From SZUA-309 sp965230005 (GTDB lineage Bacteria; Pseudomonadota; Gammaproteobacteria; Pseudomonadales; Azotimanducaceae), in NCBI GenBank assembly GCA_965230005.1, contig OZ245934.1, positions 1,922,001 to 1,986,000 of the forward strand: DNA of 64,000 nt, read 5' to 3'. Every line of letters starts with the position of its first letter. Within the stretch, counting starts at the first letter, position 1. Below are positions 25,396 through 34,640 of the stretch, piece after piece. A program made the position numbers and the translations under genes. The notes under the pieces are model-generated. The model worked only from the letters and a program-made list of their open reading frames with translations, did not search any database and was not told the origin of the DNA.

Positions 25396-27201
25396 TCAGT
25401 CGAAGGCGATACCGTCGAAGTCGCCGTTCTCCCGCCATTCCTTGATGTATTTGAAATAAGCGGTCGCACCGGCCGGGTAGCCCACGTTGAGGGCCGCCGA
25501 TTCGGGGATCGGGCCTCCCTCGTTGTTGTAGTAGCCGGGCGTGCAGTCCGGCGAGCCGAGCATCATCCCCGGACCGGTCTTCAGAAGCTCGAGCCAGGCA
25601 TCTTCCGCTTCTTTCGTGACTTCAACGGTCTCATGGCCACCATCGATCGCGTGCTTGATCATCATGGCGATGGTCATGCCCGACTCGACGATGTTGTGTG
25701 GAATGTTCGAGATCAGGTTAGCCCCCTGGGTCGGCTGCACCCAGAACGCGTTCGGGAAGCCATGGACGTTGATGCCGTGTTTGGTGCGCATCCCGTCGGC
25801 CCAGTAATCGGTCAGCGTGACGCCATCACGACCAACGGTTTCGAATCCGGTACGTGCCACCAGCTCCGTGCCGACTTCGAAGCCGGTGCCATAGATGATG
25901 CAGTCGACCTCGTACTCTTTGCCGCCAACGACCACGCCTTTCTCGGTGATCCGCTCGATGCCTTTGCCGTCCGTGTCGAGCAGAACGGTGGACGGTTCGT
26001 TGAAGGCGTCCAGGTACTCGTCGTGGAAACACGGGCGTTTGCAGAGTTGCCGGTACCAGGCCTTCAGCTTGTAGGCAGTGTCTTCGTCCTGCACCACCGA
26101 GTCGATGCGGTCGCGGATCTCCTCCATCTTCTCGAAGTCGGAGTCTTCGTAGGCTTCGAGCATCTTCAGAGGATTGCCGCGATCTTCCTCCGGCAGCTCC
26201 ATGATCTTCGAGCGGATACGGCGGGAAAGGTCCGTCCAGCCGTCCTGAACCAGATCTTCTTCCGCCATGCCACCGGTCTGATTGAGGGTGAAGTTTTCCA
26301 TCCAGCGCTGCTGCCAGCCGGGGGTGGCGATCTCTTTGAACCAGTCCGGATCCGTCTTGCGGTTGTCCCGCACGTCGACGGACGACGGTGTGCGCTGGCA
26401 GACGTAAAAAGTACCTGCCCCTTTCGCCAGGTGCGGAATACACTGCACCGCCGTTGCGCCCGTGCCAATGAGCGCCACCTTCTTGTCTTTCAGCTTCTCG
26501 AGCGGCGCACCATTCGCATCACCGCCGGTGTAATCGTAGTCCCAGCGGCTCGTGTGGAAGGAGTGGCCTTTGAAGTCCTCGATGCCGGGCACACCCGGCA
26601 GTTTCGGCACGTGCAGGGGACCGGTGCCCATGGCCACGAACTGAGCCGTGAAGTCGTCCCCGCGATCCGTGGTGATGCGCCAGAGCTTCTCGGTTTCGTC
26701 CCACTTCAGGGTCTTCACCTGGGTATGAAAGAGCGCGTTGTCGTAGAGGCCGTACTGATTGCCGATACGCTGACAGTGCTCGAGGATCTCCGGCGCATGG
26801 GCGTACTTTTCCGTCGGCATGTGGCCGGTTTCTTCCAGGAGCGGCATGTAGATGAACGAGGCCGTATCGCACATGGCCCCGGGATAACGGTTCCAGTACC
26901 AGGTGCCGCCGAAGTCTCCGCCCTTCTCCAGGATACGCACGTCCGTAACGCCCTGCTCAACCAGGCGCGCACCGGTCACGAGCCCGGCGTAACCGCCGCC
27001 GATGAAAGCCACGGTCACATGATCGTGCTTCGGCTCGCGCTCTTTGACGGGAACGTAAGGGTCGTCGAGATAATGAGAGAGCTGATTTTCGATGCGGATG
27101 TACTGGGCATTGCCATCAGGGCGGAGCCGTTTGTTGCGCTCCTCCATGTACTTCTGCTTGAGGGCCTCCTTATCGACCGGCTTCTTCACCGCTGTGTTCA
27201 C
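25396..27201 (-). CDS. Flavin-containing Baeyer-Villiger monooxygenase, long type
   Basis: This ~601-aa BVMO closely resembles the one at 42-1874: the same N-terminal extension (KQKYMEERNKRLRPDG), FAD motif GGGYAG, FGGTWYWNRYPGAMCD, fingerprint FKGHSFHTSRWD and second Rossmann GTGATA. The start is set at GTG 27201 because AGGAG lies 5-6 nt upstream; a GTG two codons earlier is also in frame. The two long BVMOs probably arose by duplication or share recent ancestry, while the one at 11044 is a distinct subtype. Substrate is unknown. Confidence 0.93.
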   Translation of the reverse strand: MNTAVKKPVDKEALKQKYMEERNKRLRPDGNAQYIRIENQLSHYLDDPYVPVKEREPKHDHVTVAFIGGGYAGLVTGARLVEQGVTDVRILEKGGDFGGTWYWNRYPGAMCDTASFIYMPLLEETGHMPTEKYAHAPEILEHCQRIGNQYGLYDNALFHTQVKTLKWDETEKLWRITTDRGDDFTAQFVAMGTGPLHVPKLPGVPGIEDFKGHSFHTSRWDYDYTGGDANGAPLEKLKDKKVALIGTGATAVQCIPHLAKGAGTFYVCQRTPSSVDVRDNRKTDPDWFKEIATPGWQQRWMENFTLNQTGGMAEEDLVQDGWTDLSRRIRSKIMELPEEDRGNPLKMLEAYEDSDFEKMEEIRDRIDSVVQDEDTAYKLKAWYRQLCKRPCFHDEYLDAFNEPSTVLLDTDGKGIERITEKGVVVGGKEYEVDCIIYGTGFEVGTELVARTGFETVGRDGVTLTDYWADGMRTKHGINVHGFPNAFWVQPTQGANLISNIPHNIVESGMTIAMMIKHAIDGGHETVEVTKEAEDAWLELLKTGPGMMLGSPDCTPGYYNNEGGPIPESAALNVGYPAGATAYFKYIKEWRENGDFDGIAFD

Positions 27202-27499
27202 CTGCACTCCTCACGCTGATTGCGTTAACTGTCTGGAATTCCGCTGGTCCCCCCAACCGCTCTACCTGCGCGCTGCTGCCGCGGGTCGACCATGGTTTCT
27301 CAAGGGCCTGACCCGGTCAAGGTTCCGCCGGGCGAGCCAGCCGGAACATCCGGACTTTCCACGATGGTCGGCCAGCATAGCTCGCTGGACGCCGGGCATC
27401 TTGATCCGCATCATTTTCTGAATGAGTCCGGCGCCCCGGCTCAGCGCGGGCGCCTGATCCAACGGCAGCCCTGCACCAGACAATCAGCAAGGATGAACC
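27202..27499 (+). other. Divergent intergenic region with no supported gene
   Basis: This ~298-bp gap lies between the divergent BVMO and ppk2 genes. Open frames exist on both strands (27292-27525 plus, 27262-27483 minus), but their compositions look like random GC-rich translations and lack convincing starts or motifs. It should hold the promoters of both neighbours; I could not identify convincing -35/-10 pairs. Confidence 0.5.
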
Positions 27500-28447
27500 A
27501 TGGCCGAGGAAGACGCATTTCGTGACCCCGCCGCCGAGGAAGACGCCGGTACCGCCCGGGACTGGCTCGAGGCGGAGCTCACCGACAGCCTCGACGAAGA
27601 CTACGAACTGGAGATGTCTGATCCGCATCTCTCTGAGGAAGTAAAGAAGATCTACCGCAAGGCCCGGCCGCCGGGCATGGAGCGCCGGGAGTACTTCCGC
27701 AACCTGCTCCTGCTTCAATCCGAGCTCATCAAGCTGCAGGAATGGGTGGTGCATACCGGAGCGAAGATCGTGGTGATCTTCGAGGGCCGGGATGCGGCGG
27801 GGAAAGGCGGCGTGATCAAGCGCATCACCCAGCGCCTGGATCCCCGCATCGTCCGCACGGTCGCCCTGCCGGCGCCGAACGAGCGGGAGAAAACCCAGTG
27901 GTATTTCCAACGCTATGTGCCACACCTGCCGGCGGCCGGTGAAATCGTGCTTTTCGACCGTTCCTGGTACAACCGCTCCGGCGTCGAGAAGGTCATGGGC
28001 TTTGCCTCTCCCGCGGAGGTAGAACAGTTTCTCAACGATGTGCCGGAATTCGAGCGCATGCTGGTGCGCAGCGGGACCACCGTGGTGAAGTACTGGTTCT
28101 CGATCACGGATGAGGAACAGCAGCTGCGATTCCTCATGCGCATCTATGATCCCCTGAAGCAGTGGAAGCTTTCGCCCATGGACCTGGAGTCACGGGTGCG
28201 CTGGGAGGAGTACACGAAAGCCAAGGAAGTCACCTTTGCCCGGACCAACATTCCCGAGGCGCCCTGGTTCATCGTTGAGGGGAACGACAAGAAGAAAGCC
28301 CGCCTCAACTGTATCGCGCACCTTTTGGATCACATTCCCTACGAGGAGGTGCCCCACGAAACCGTGACGCTGCCGGAACGACGCTACAACCCCGAATACG
28401 ACCGCCAGACGCTCCCGAGCGAACTCTATGTGCCAGAGAAGTACTGA
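27500..28447 (+). CDS. ppk2: Polyphosphate kinase 2
   Basis: This 315-aa PPK2 enzyme uses polyphosphate to phosphorylate nucleotides (or the reverse). Walker A is EGRDAAGKGG (residues 95-104) and the Walker B/lid region is LFDRSWYNRSG (151-161). The N-terminal ~50 residues are acidic and probably flexible, as in many class I members. AAGGA lies about 6 nt before the ATG. Whether it prefers ADP, GDP or AMP cannot be read safely. The neighbouring PilZ gene is convergent. Confidence 0.95.
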   Translation: MAEEDAFRDPAAEEDAGTARDWLEAELTDSLDEDYELEMSDPHLSEEVKKIYRKARPPGMERREYFRNLLLLQSELIKLQEWVVHTGAKIVVIFEGRDAAGKGGVIKRITQRLDPRIVRTVALPAPNEREKTQWYFQRYVPHLPAAGEIVLFDRSWYNRSGVEKVMGFASPAEVEQFLNDVPEFERMLVRSGTTVVKYWFSITDEEQQLRFLMRIYDPLKQWKLSPMDLESRVRWEEYTKAKEVTFARTNIPEAPWFIVEGNDKKKARLNCIAHLLDHIPYEEVPHETVTLPERRYNPEYDRQTLPSELYVPEKY

Positions 28448-28478
28448 GCGCCTTTACTGTGAGGAGCGGGCCTGAGCG

Positions 28479-28874
28479 TCAGCGGCGGGCCCGGCCGCTG
28501 CGGCTCTGCAGCCAGGCCTGCTCGAGCGAACGGTGAATCCGGGCCAGCTCGTCAGGCGGATCGAACTCGCCGTTCTTGACAGAATCCGGGAAGTGGATGC
28601 CGGCTGCTCCGCCCTGGACCGTGCGCACCACGGCCCCGGGCAGCAGCAGGTAACGGTCGTCGAAGCGGAGGTGCACGGTCACCTGATCGCCGACACTTAA
28701 GGCAGCCTCCGGGTCTACCACGAGCACACCGGACAAACTGAAATCCAGCGGCTCCGTCCGCCGCGATCGTGCCTGGTGGATCACATGAACGACCAGTCGC
28801 TCGGCCACTGCGTCCGGCAACTGGCCCACGGAGATGCGAAATCCGGCTCTCCTGTCCTGCTCTGACTCAGACAC
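28479..28874 (-). CDS. PilZ-domain protein (candidate c-di-GMP receptor)
   Basis: This 131-aa protein consists of a single PilZ domain. DFSLSGV near residues 43-49 matches the D/N-x-S-x-x-G motif, and Arg residues near the N terminus (RRAGFR) match the RxxxR element, although spacing in front of the barrel is atypical. VRTVQGGAAGIHF closes the barrel. It probably binds cyclic di-GMP. It converges with ppk2, with 31 bp between the stops. Confidence 0.82.
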   Translation of the reverse strand: MSESEQDRRAGFRISVGQLPDAVAERLVVHVIHQARSRRTEPLDFSLSGVLVVDPEAALSVGDQVTVHLRFDDRYLLLPGAVVRTVQGGAAGIHFPDSVKNGEFDPPDELARIHRSLEQAWLQSRSGRARR

Positions 28875-29047
28875 TGCTTCCTCTGACCTGCTGCCTCTGC
28901 TCGTGCGGTACTCTGTTGGTGCCCGGGCGCGCCAAAGACGTTGCTCCCGCGACCGTCTTCAGAAATGCTAGAGCAATCGGCAGCCGTTGTCTCCGCAAGG
29001 CAGCGGCGGCCCCAGCGATTCATTTCGATCCGGGAGCGAACGCCTGA

Positions 29048-29707
29048 ATGGGCAAAGTCATCGATTTTTACTGGGACATCGGCAGCACCAACACCTACTT
29101 CGCCTACCACCTGCTGCGGCCGATAGCGGCGAAACATGGGGCCGAGATCCACTATCAGCCGTTCAACCTCGGCTACGTCTTCCGGCAACACAACTACGCG
29201 CTCATGGAAGAACCGCGGGCCAAGCTCTCGAATCGGCGCCGGGACCTGCAGCGCTGGGCGGCTTTGCACAATCTCCCGTTCCGGATGCCGGAAGTGTTTC
29301 CCATCAAAACCAGTCGCGTGCTGCGCGGCGCGCTGGCCCTGCGTGAGCACGGCCTGGAAGACGCCTATCTGGACGCCTGCTTTGCCGCCTACTGGGAAGA
29401 GAACGACCACACCATCGCCGACTACCCCCGGCTGCGCGAAATCGCCGAATCCCTGGGCGTCAGCGGGGATGCCTTCGAAACCGCCTGCGAAAGCGACGAG
29501 TTACGCACGGCGCTCGCCGCCGTGACCGACCGGGCACTAGCGGGCGGCATCTTCGGCGCGCCGACGATCGTCATCGACGGTGAGATCTACTGGGGTAAGG
29601 ACCGCTTTGAGTTCATCGATGCACACCTGGCGGGGGAGCCGGCACTCCCCCCGGGACGCAATCCGGCGGACGATGCCTTCGCAGAAACCGTGCGCGGCGA
29701 TTCCTGA
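29048..29707 (+). CDS. 2-hydroxychromene-2-carboxylate isomerase-like, DsbA-fold protein
   Basis: This 219-aa DsbA/kappa-GST-fold protein opens with DFYWDIGSTNTYFAYH, where the HCCA isomerase family has F-S-P-Y. It contains FRMPEVFPIKTSRVLRGALA and the conserved C-terminal GIFGAPTIVIDGEIYWGKDR. No CxxC is present, so it is not a thiol oxidase. HCCA isomerases are glutathione-dependent and act in naphthalene-type catabolism. Here it may serve aromatic breakdown, but it is not next to the dioxygenase operon. Confidence 0.9.
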   Translation: MGKVIDFYWDIGSTNTYFAYHLLRPIAAKHGAEIHYQPFNLGYVFRQHNYALMEEPRAKLSNRRRDLQRWAALHNLPFRMPEVFPIKTSRVLRGALALREHGLEDAYLDACFAAYWEENDHTIADYPRLREIAESLGVSGDAFETACESDELRTALAAVTDRALAGGIFGAPTIVIDGEIYWGKDRFEFIDAHLAGEPALPPGRNPADDAFAETVRGDS

Positions 29708-29786
29708 ACGCTGTTCGACCTTTGACCGACTCGCTGCATCGGTCTAGCGTAACCGGGTGCGCCACGCCCGAAAGACAAACTGAAAT

Positions 29787-29810
29787 CGCATAGGACAACG
29801 CATAGGACAA
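29787..29810 (+). repeat. Perfect 12-bp tandem repeat before the PhyH gene
   Basis: CGCATAGGACAA occurs twice head to tail (29787-29798 and 29799-29810). The second copy merges into the AAGGAG ribosome site of the gene at 29822. A slipped-strand duplication is likely; whether copy number alters expression is unknown. Confidence 0.7.
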
Positions 29811-29821
29811 GGAGTCGCTGC

Positions 29822-30709
29822 ATGGCTGAACTCACCCACTTTTCTCCCGACTGCGACAAAGAAGCGCTGCAGGCGGTCATGATCCGTGATGGCGCCTGCA
29901 TCATCGATGAGTTGGTGCCGATCGCCGCCGTCGATGAGGTTCTCGAAGAGCTGGCGCCCTACATGGATCTGAGTGCGCTCGGGCGTGATGACTTCACAGG
30001 CCGGCGCACGGAGCGAACCGGCGCACTCATTGCCCGGTCCGGGGCGTCCCATGCCTTCGTGACCAATCCAGTAGTGGTAGCAGGCGCGCGGCGCTTTCTC
30101 GGCGACTACTGCGATCGCGTGCAGTTACACCTCACCCAGACGATTCGCATTCTGCCGGAGCAGGGCTATCAGACGTTGCACCGGGATCGGGAAGCCTGGG
30201 GCCGCTACCTGCCGCGATCCGTGGAGCCACAGTTCAATACGATCTGGGCCATGACCGATTTCACCAGGGAAAACGGCGCCACCCGTGTCGTGCCTGGCAG
30301 TGTCGACTGGCCCTGGGAACAGCGCGCGGAAGCTGACGACTTCGCCTTCGCGGAGATGAAGAAAGGATCCGTGCTGCTCTACACGGGCTCAGTGCTGCAC
30401 AGCGGCGGAAAAAACGAGAGCAGCGAAGAACGCATCGGCATGAACATCACCTACTGTCTCGGCTGGCTTCGGCAGGAGGAAAATCAGTATCTGTCCTGCC
30501 CGCCGGATATCGCCAGGAACCTCGACCCGGAACTGCAGGAGCTGCTCGGCTACACCATGGGTAACTACGCCCTCGGCTACTACTCAAAGCCCAGCTTCGA
30601 AGACAACGCCATCCGCGATGTGATCCCGCCGGAGTTCGTGCTCGGGCGAAAACCGCGCAAACTCTCGAGCTTCGAGGGTATGAACGAATTCGAAACCCCC
30701 GGCGATTGA
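29822..30709 (+). CDS. Phytanoyl-CoA dioxygenase (PhyH) family oxygenase
   Basis: This 295-aa Fe(II)/2-oxoglutarate oxygenase has the iron triad H120-x-D122 (TLHRDRE) and His193 (SVLHSGG), with the 2-oxoglutarate Arg204 (ERIGMNI). PhyH proteins hydroxylate acyl-CoAs or diverse small molecules. AAGGAG lies 7 nt before the ATG. No CoA-ligase partner is adjacent; the substrate is open. Confidence 0.92.
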   Translation: MAELTHFSPDCDKEALQAVMIRDGACIIDELVPIAAVDEVLEELAPYMDLSALGRDDFTGRRTERTGALIARSGASHAFVTNPVVVAGARRFLGDYCDRVQLHLTQTIRILPEQGYQTLHRDREAWGRYLPRSVEPQFNTIWAMTDFTRENGATRVVPGSVDWPWEQRAEADDFAFAEMKKGSVLLYTGSVLHSGGKNESSEERIGMNITYCLGWLRQEENQYLSCPPDIARNLDPELQELLGYTMGNYALGYYSKPSFEDNAIRDVIPPEFVLGRKPRKLSSFEGMNEFETPGD

Positions 30710-30724
30710 ACTCCGCGATAGGAC

Positions 30725-31192
30725 TCAGCCGGCGTCTCGAGGGACGAGCCTGAAGAGATAGGCTTCTGTGACGTTTTCGTTGCGCGGCCGTCTGCCGTAT
30801 TTCTGCTCGTAGTGGTCGCTGAACCGATCGAACTCGCTCTGGTCGGAAACCCGCTCGGCCCGAAGTTCGTAGACCGCCGTATCTGCGCCCAGCCGGATCC
30901 TTGAATCGTTCTCGATGTGCCCCACCCAGGTCGCGCGATTCGCTCCTGCGTGCACATAGGGCACCTCGTCGACGACGACGACCCAGAGCTTCACCGAGTA
31001 GGGCTCATCGGGCCGCGTTTCCAGCTCGATGACTTCCTCAACGGCCACCACTGCCCAGCTGGCGGGAAGTTCCGCCGAGGACCCTTCGATGGCACCACTC
31101 GAAAATGGGATGTTGTCTGAGGAACAACTCGCCGCAAGCCAGGCGATCCCAAGCAGGAAACAGATCCGAAAGGCAGGGTTAACAGTTCGCAT
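30725..31192 (-). CDS. Putative lipoprotein of unknown function
   Basis: This 155-aa product has a lipoprotein signal (MRTVNPAFRICFLLGIAWLA, then ASC) with Cys in LAASC. The mature part is mixed alpha/beta with no motif I recognise (VEEVIELETRPDEPYSVKLW, then VVVDEVPYVHAG). It contains a repeated RxxDQSEFDRFSDHYEQKYG helix near the C terminus. The ATG at 31192 is chosen because AAAGAG lies 6 nt upstream. It converges with the PhyH gene, 15 bp apart. Confidence 0.75.
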   Translation of the reverse strand: MRTVNPAFRICFLLGIAWLAASCSSDNIPFSSGAIEGSSAELPASWAVVAVEEVIELETRPDEPYSVKLWVVVVDEVPYVHAGANRATWVGHIENDSRIRLGADTAVYELRAERVSDQSEFDRFSDHYEQKYGRRPRNENVTEAYLFRLVPRDAG

Positions 31193-31237
31193 AATCATCT
31201 CTTTGGCCGCCTTAAACGCTTTGGAATCACCCTGGCC

Positions 31238-32011
31238 TCAACAGTTCGAAAAATCGGCATCCCGCTTCTCCCGGAAGGCGGCGAGCGCTTCCTGGTTCGC
31301 CGGTCCGCCGACAAGCTCGGCCAGACCCTGGTTTTCAGCAGTAATGCTGGCCCGGAGCTGCTCCCGGAGCGGCGCCATAATGAGCGCCTTGGTTTTCATC
31401 ATGGAAGCGAGCGGTAGCGCCGCCAGCTTCTGCGCTTCGCCCATCACGTACGCCATGAGCTCTGCGCCGGGCAGGGCCTTCATCGCAAGCCCAGCCTCCA
31501 CACACTCCTCTCCACTCATCCACTCGGCCGACAGGAGAAACCAGCTGGCCCGCTGGCGACCCATGAGCTTCGGAAACAGGTAGGTACTGCCCGCTTCCGC
31601 CGTGAGCCCGAGGGTGGAAAAAGGGCAGCGGAGTCGTGCTTCGCTTGCGATGAAGGTGAAATCGGCGAGGCCGCAGATCGTGGCGCCGATGCCCGCACCG
31701 ATGCCGTTCACGGCAACGAAAAAGGGCTTCGGGAAGTCGACGATGGCATCGAGCAGCCCGGCAAAGCCATGCTTCGGATGCTTCGGCGCCTGACCCATCT
31801 CTTTCAGATCCGCACCGGCCGAGAACGCGCGGCCCGCTCCCGTGAGCACGACAACCTTCACCGCCGCGTCTTCCGTCGCCTCCAGAAAAGCATCGGCAAG
31901 ATCATCCATGAGCTGGCTGCTGAAGGCGTTGAGGGCCTCGGGCCGGTCCATCTCGATAATCCGAACCGCACCATCGTCTCGGACGCTGACAGTTTCTTTG
32001 TTCATTTCCAT
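31238..32011 (-). CDS. Enoyl-CoA hydratase/isomerase family protein
   Basis: This ~257-aa crotonase-fold protein has the oxyanion-hole segments AFSAGADLKEM (first) and NGIGAGIGATICGLADF (second). The usual catalytic Glu positions are not clearly conserved: LTAEAGSTYLFPKLMGR carries the region's Glu. It may be a hydratase or isomerase of beta-oxidation. The start at 32011 follows an AGGTGGG site; other in-frame ATGs lie at 32032 and 32005. The thiolase-like gene lies upstream on the same strand. Confidence 0.88.
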   Translation of the reverse strand: MEMNKETVSVRDDGAVRIIEMDRPEALNAFSSQLMDDLADAFLEATEDAAVKVVVLTGAGRAFSAGADLKEMGQAPKHPKHGFAGLLDAIVDFPKPFFVAVNGIGAGIGATICGLADFTFIASEARLRCPFSTLGLTAEAGSTYLFPKLMGRQRASWFLLSAEWMSGEECVEAGLAMKALPGAELMAYVMGEAQKLAALPLASMMKTKALIMAPLREQLRASITAENQGLAELVGGPANQEALAAFREKRDADFSNC

Positions 32012-32092
32012 CACATCCCACCTATACACCACCCTTTACACCAGCCGTTACACCACCCTCTGCCCCATAGTGGCCAGCGTTAGCGCAGCGGA

Positions 32093-33571
32093 TCAGTCAA
32101 AGGCAAGGAGGTTGCGCCCGGTAGCCGGATCCCTGTGGACCTGCCCGACGCGGCCGATCGGGTCCGACCCGAGCAGCACTCTGGCACCGGCGGGCGGATC
32201 AGCCACATTGGCAATGGTCCGACCACCTTCCACCAGGTCGAGAATGAGCAATACCTTAACCGCATTGCCATCTCGATCGTACTCGATGGTCCAACTGTGA
32301 ATGGCTGCCGCCCCCTCCGGCTCGCTGACGACCTGCGCTGCCGGAAAATCCACGGATTCCCGATAGGTGGTTTCACCGGTGGCCCGCTCGGGTACTGCCT
32401 CGCTGCCGCCCAGCACCGTCGCCGCGTGTTTGGTGTTTGCCATACCGATACCGGTGATCAGCAGTCGCTCGCGAGGTGTGGCACGCAGTCTTTCAAGGGC
32501 GGCCGCCAGGCTGTGCAACACATAGGCGTTCCCGGGGCCTCCCGCAAAGGCCAGGCCACCGGTCAGGCTGAGAGGACGATCGGGCGGAAGCGCCAGCACA
32601 TCCAGCGCCAACTCGATGGCGCTCGGAAAGCAGCTGTAGAGATCCATGGCATCGAGGTCTGTCGCCTCGAGTCCTGCCCGTTCGAGCGCCGTCCTAATCG
32701 CCACCGCCATGGCAGGACAGCTCGAGAGGTCGGTTCGCTCGAGAGGATTCCAGACCTCCTCTGCACCCGCGCCACCGAGCACGACCGCTGAAGCCGACGA
32801 CGATGTACGCGCCTCTGCAAAATCGGCAGAAAGCAGCACCAAGGCGGCGCACTGATCCACGTCCATGATGGCATTCATGCGTTTGGTATACGGGTAGACG
32901 ATCATGCGGTTGTCAGCGCTGACGGCCGCAATGGCTTCTGCCGAAGGCGCGTCCTGAAACCAGGCATGGGGATTGTGGGCTGCGATCCGGGCATTGGCGG
33001 CCAGTAGTTCCGCGGCAAAGGTTCTCTGCGCTGCGGCACTACGGCCATGCCTGGTCGCCAGAGCATTCTCAAAGAGCGGGAACACCTGGATCGGCGCAAC
33101 GAGCCCGTGCGCCTGCTCCAAATCGGAGCTGAACGGTTTCTGCCCGCGCAATGGATTGGCGTCGAGGGGTCGCTGCGGCCAGGGTAGCTCATGGTCTCCC
33201 CGAGCAGCCCGGCGCCGGGTGCGCATGGATTCCGCGCCACAGATAACAGCGCAATCGAGCTCTCCGGCCATCATGCGGGGAACAATCTGATGCAACAGGT
33301 CCTGCGGGGAGGTTCCACCGGCGGGCACCCAGAGCTGCTCGACCTCAGGCGATAGCGCGGCCGTTTCTGCCACGGTCCCACCGAGGTCTTCGTAGCTCCA
33401 GGAGAGCGGCTCCACACAGCCAAGGGCCTGCACGGCATCCGCCTCGACACCGGCGTCAGCCAGCGCCCCGAGTACCGCGGTTGCCATGGCGGTCGCGGGA
33501 TCCTCACCCAGCGATCCGTCTCGATCCGAGCGCTGAAAAGCACCGGCGAGGAAAGCGTGCACCTGCCCCAT
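32093..33571 (-). CDS. Thiolase-superfamily (SCP2-type acetyl-CoA acetyltransferase-like) protein
   Basis: This 492-aa protein has the two-lobed thiolase fold. DLYSCFPSAIELAL, TGGLAFAGGPGNAYVLHSLA (the His region) and GIGMANTKHAATVL are typical of the SCP2-like ~490-aa thiolase branch, and ~100 extra C-terminal residues follow. The canonical nucleophilic Cys in an N-C-S/A-x-G context is not visible; the equivalent region reads PAGGTSPQDLLHQ. It may therefore not perform standard thiolysis. The ATG at 33571 is used; a TTG directly precedes it. It lies 81 bp upstream of the enoyl-CoA hydratase. Confidence 0.85.
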   Translation of the reverse strand: MGQVHAFLAGAFQRSDRDGSLGEDPATAMATAVLGALADAGVEADAVQALGCVEPLSWSYEDLGGTVAETAALSPEVEQLWVPAGGTSPQDLLHQIVPRMMAGELDCAVICGAESMRTRRRAARGDHELPWPQRPLDANPLRGQKPFSSDLEQAHGLVAPIQVFPLFENALATRHGRSAAAQRTFAAELLAANARIAAHNPHAWFQDAPSAEAIAAVSADNRMIVYPYTKRMNAIMDVDQCAALVLLSADFAEARTSSSASAVVLGGAGAEEVWNPLERTDLSSCPAMAVAIRTALERAGLEATDLDAMDLYSCFPSAIELALDVLALPPDRPLSLTGGLAFAGGPGNAYVLHSLAAALERLRATPRERLLITGIGMANTKHAATVLGGSEAVPERATGETTYRESVDFPAAQVVSEPEGAAAIHSWTIEYDRDGNAVKVLLILDLVEGGRTIANVADPPAGARVLLGSDPIGRVGQVHRDPATGRNLLAFD

Positions 33572-33696
33572 CAAATCGTCCGCCTGTGTTTCACCGCGGC
33601 ACCCCGTTTCTATCGCGAGCAGACCATCCTAGTGAATTGACCGGAAATCGGGCAACACGGTACGGTGACTCGGCATAGGGGGAGAGGAATCAGCCG

Positions 33697-34614
33697 ATGA
33701 AGCTGGCCGTTGTGTTTCCGAGCGTCTTTTATCGGGAGGGCCCGGCGGGCGTGCGCCGCTTCATCGAAGGCGTCGAAGCCATCGGCTTCCACGAGCTCGA
33801 TATGTTCGATCACGTGGTCATGGGCTTCCCCACGGAAACCCGGCGAGCCCCCTTTTACTCACCCACCATGCCGATCATGGAAGCGATCACCCTGCTCTCT
33901 TTCGCCGCCGCCATCACCGACCGCATAGGTCTGGGCACCGGCGTGCTGGTGCTGCCGCAGCGACAGATCACGCTGGTGGCGAAACAGGTGGCCTCCCTCG
34001 ACACCCTGTCTGCCGGCCGTGTGCGCCTCGGTGTCGGTATCGGCTGGCAGCGGTCGGAGTACGAAGCGCTGGACGAGGACTTCCGCACCCGGGGCCGGCG
34101 CATGACCGAAGCCGTGCGGCTGTTGCGTGCCTACTGGTCCGACGAACACGTCAATTTTTCCGGCGAGCACTACCAGATCGACGAGATGGCCATGGAACCC
34201 AAGCCACCGCAGGGTGGAGCTTTGCCCATCTGGCTGGGCGGGACCAAGGCGCCCATGCTGCGGCGCGTTGCAGAAATCGCCGACGGCTGGATGGCCATGA
34301 CCGCGCCCGGGGATCCGCCGATCGAAGACAACGTCGCGCGTCTGCAGGACCTGCTCGCCGACGTCGGGCGTGATCCCGCGACCCTCGGGATGCAGATGTC
34401 GCTTTCTCCGGGTGCGCTGGACAAAGACAAGCGGAAACGTTTCTACGCGGATCCTGATCTCGTGCTCGAGCGTATGGTGGAGCTGAAGGGTCTCGGCTTC
34501 GACCACACGGCCATGGACTGCGTGCCCATCTTTCAGCACGGCTACCGGAGCGTGCCCGCCATGCTCGACTATCTCGCCGAACTCTTCGAGAAGCTGTCAC
34601 CGGAGCTTTCCTGA
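33697..34614 (+). CDS. Luciferase-like (LLM class) flavin- or F420-dependent oxidoreductase
   Basis: This 305-aa single-domain LLM protein has TIM-barrel landmarks DRIGLGTGVLVLPQRQ, LVAKQVASLDTLSAGRVRLGVGIGW, and PIWLGGTKAPMLRRVAEIADGWM. The pattern matches the group usually called F420-dependent in actinobacteria; cofactor choice (FMNH2 or F420) cannot be settled here. It is followed 26 bp later by a CoA transferase on the same strand. Confidence 0.92.
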   Translation: MKLAVVFPSVFYREGPAGVRRFIEGVEAIGFHELDMFDHVVMGFPTETRRAPFYSPTMPIMEAITLLSFAAAITDRIGLGTGVLVLPQRQITLVAKQVASLDTLSAGRVRLGVGIGWQRSEYEALDEDFRTRGRRMTEAVRLLRAYWSDEHVNFSGEHYQIDEMAMEPKPPQGGALPIWLGGTKAPMLRRVAEIADGWMAMTAPGDPPIEDNVARLQDLLADVGRDPATLGMQMSLSPGALDKDKRKRFYADPDLVLERMVELKGLGFDHTAMDCVPIFQHGYRSVPAMLDYLAELFEKLSPELS

Positions 34615-34640
34615 CTACCGACAAACAGGGGAATCTGACA

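Noticed and set aside
25633..27219. 528-codon plus-strand open frame antisense to the third BVMO
   Set aside because: No recognisable motif, and the minus strand carries an intact BVMO with all fingerprints.
27262..27525. Small open frames in the BVMO-ppk2 intergenic region
   Set aside because: Both strands are open by chance at this GC content; no motif, start signal or family match.
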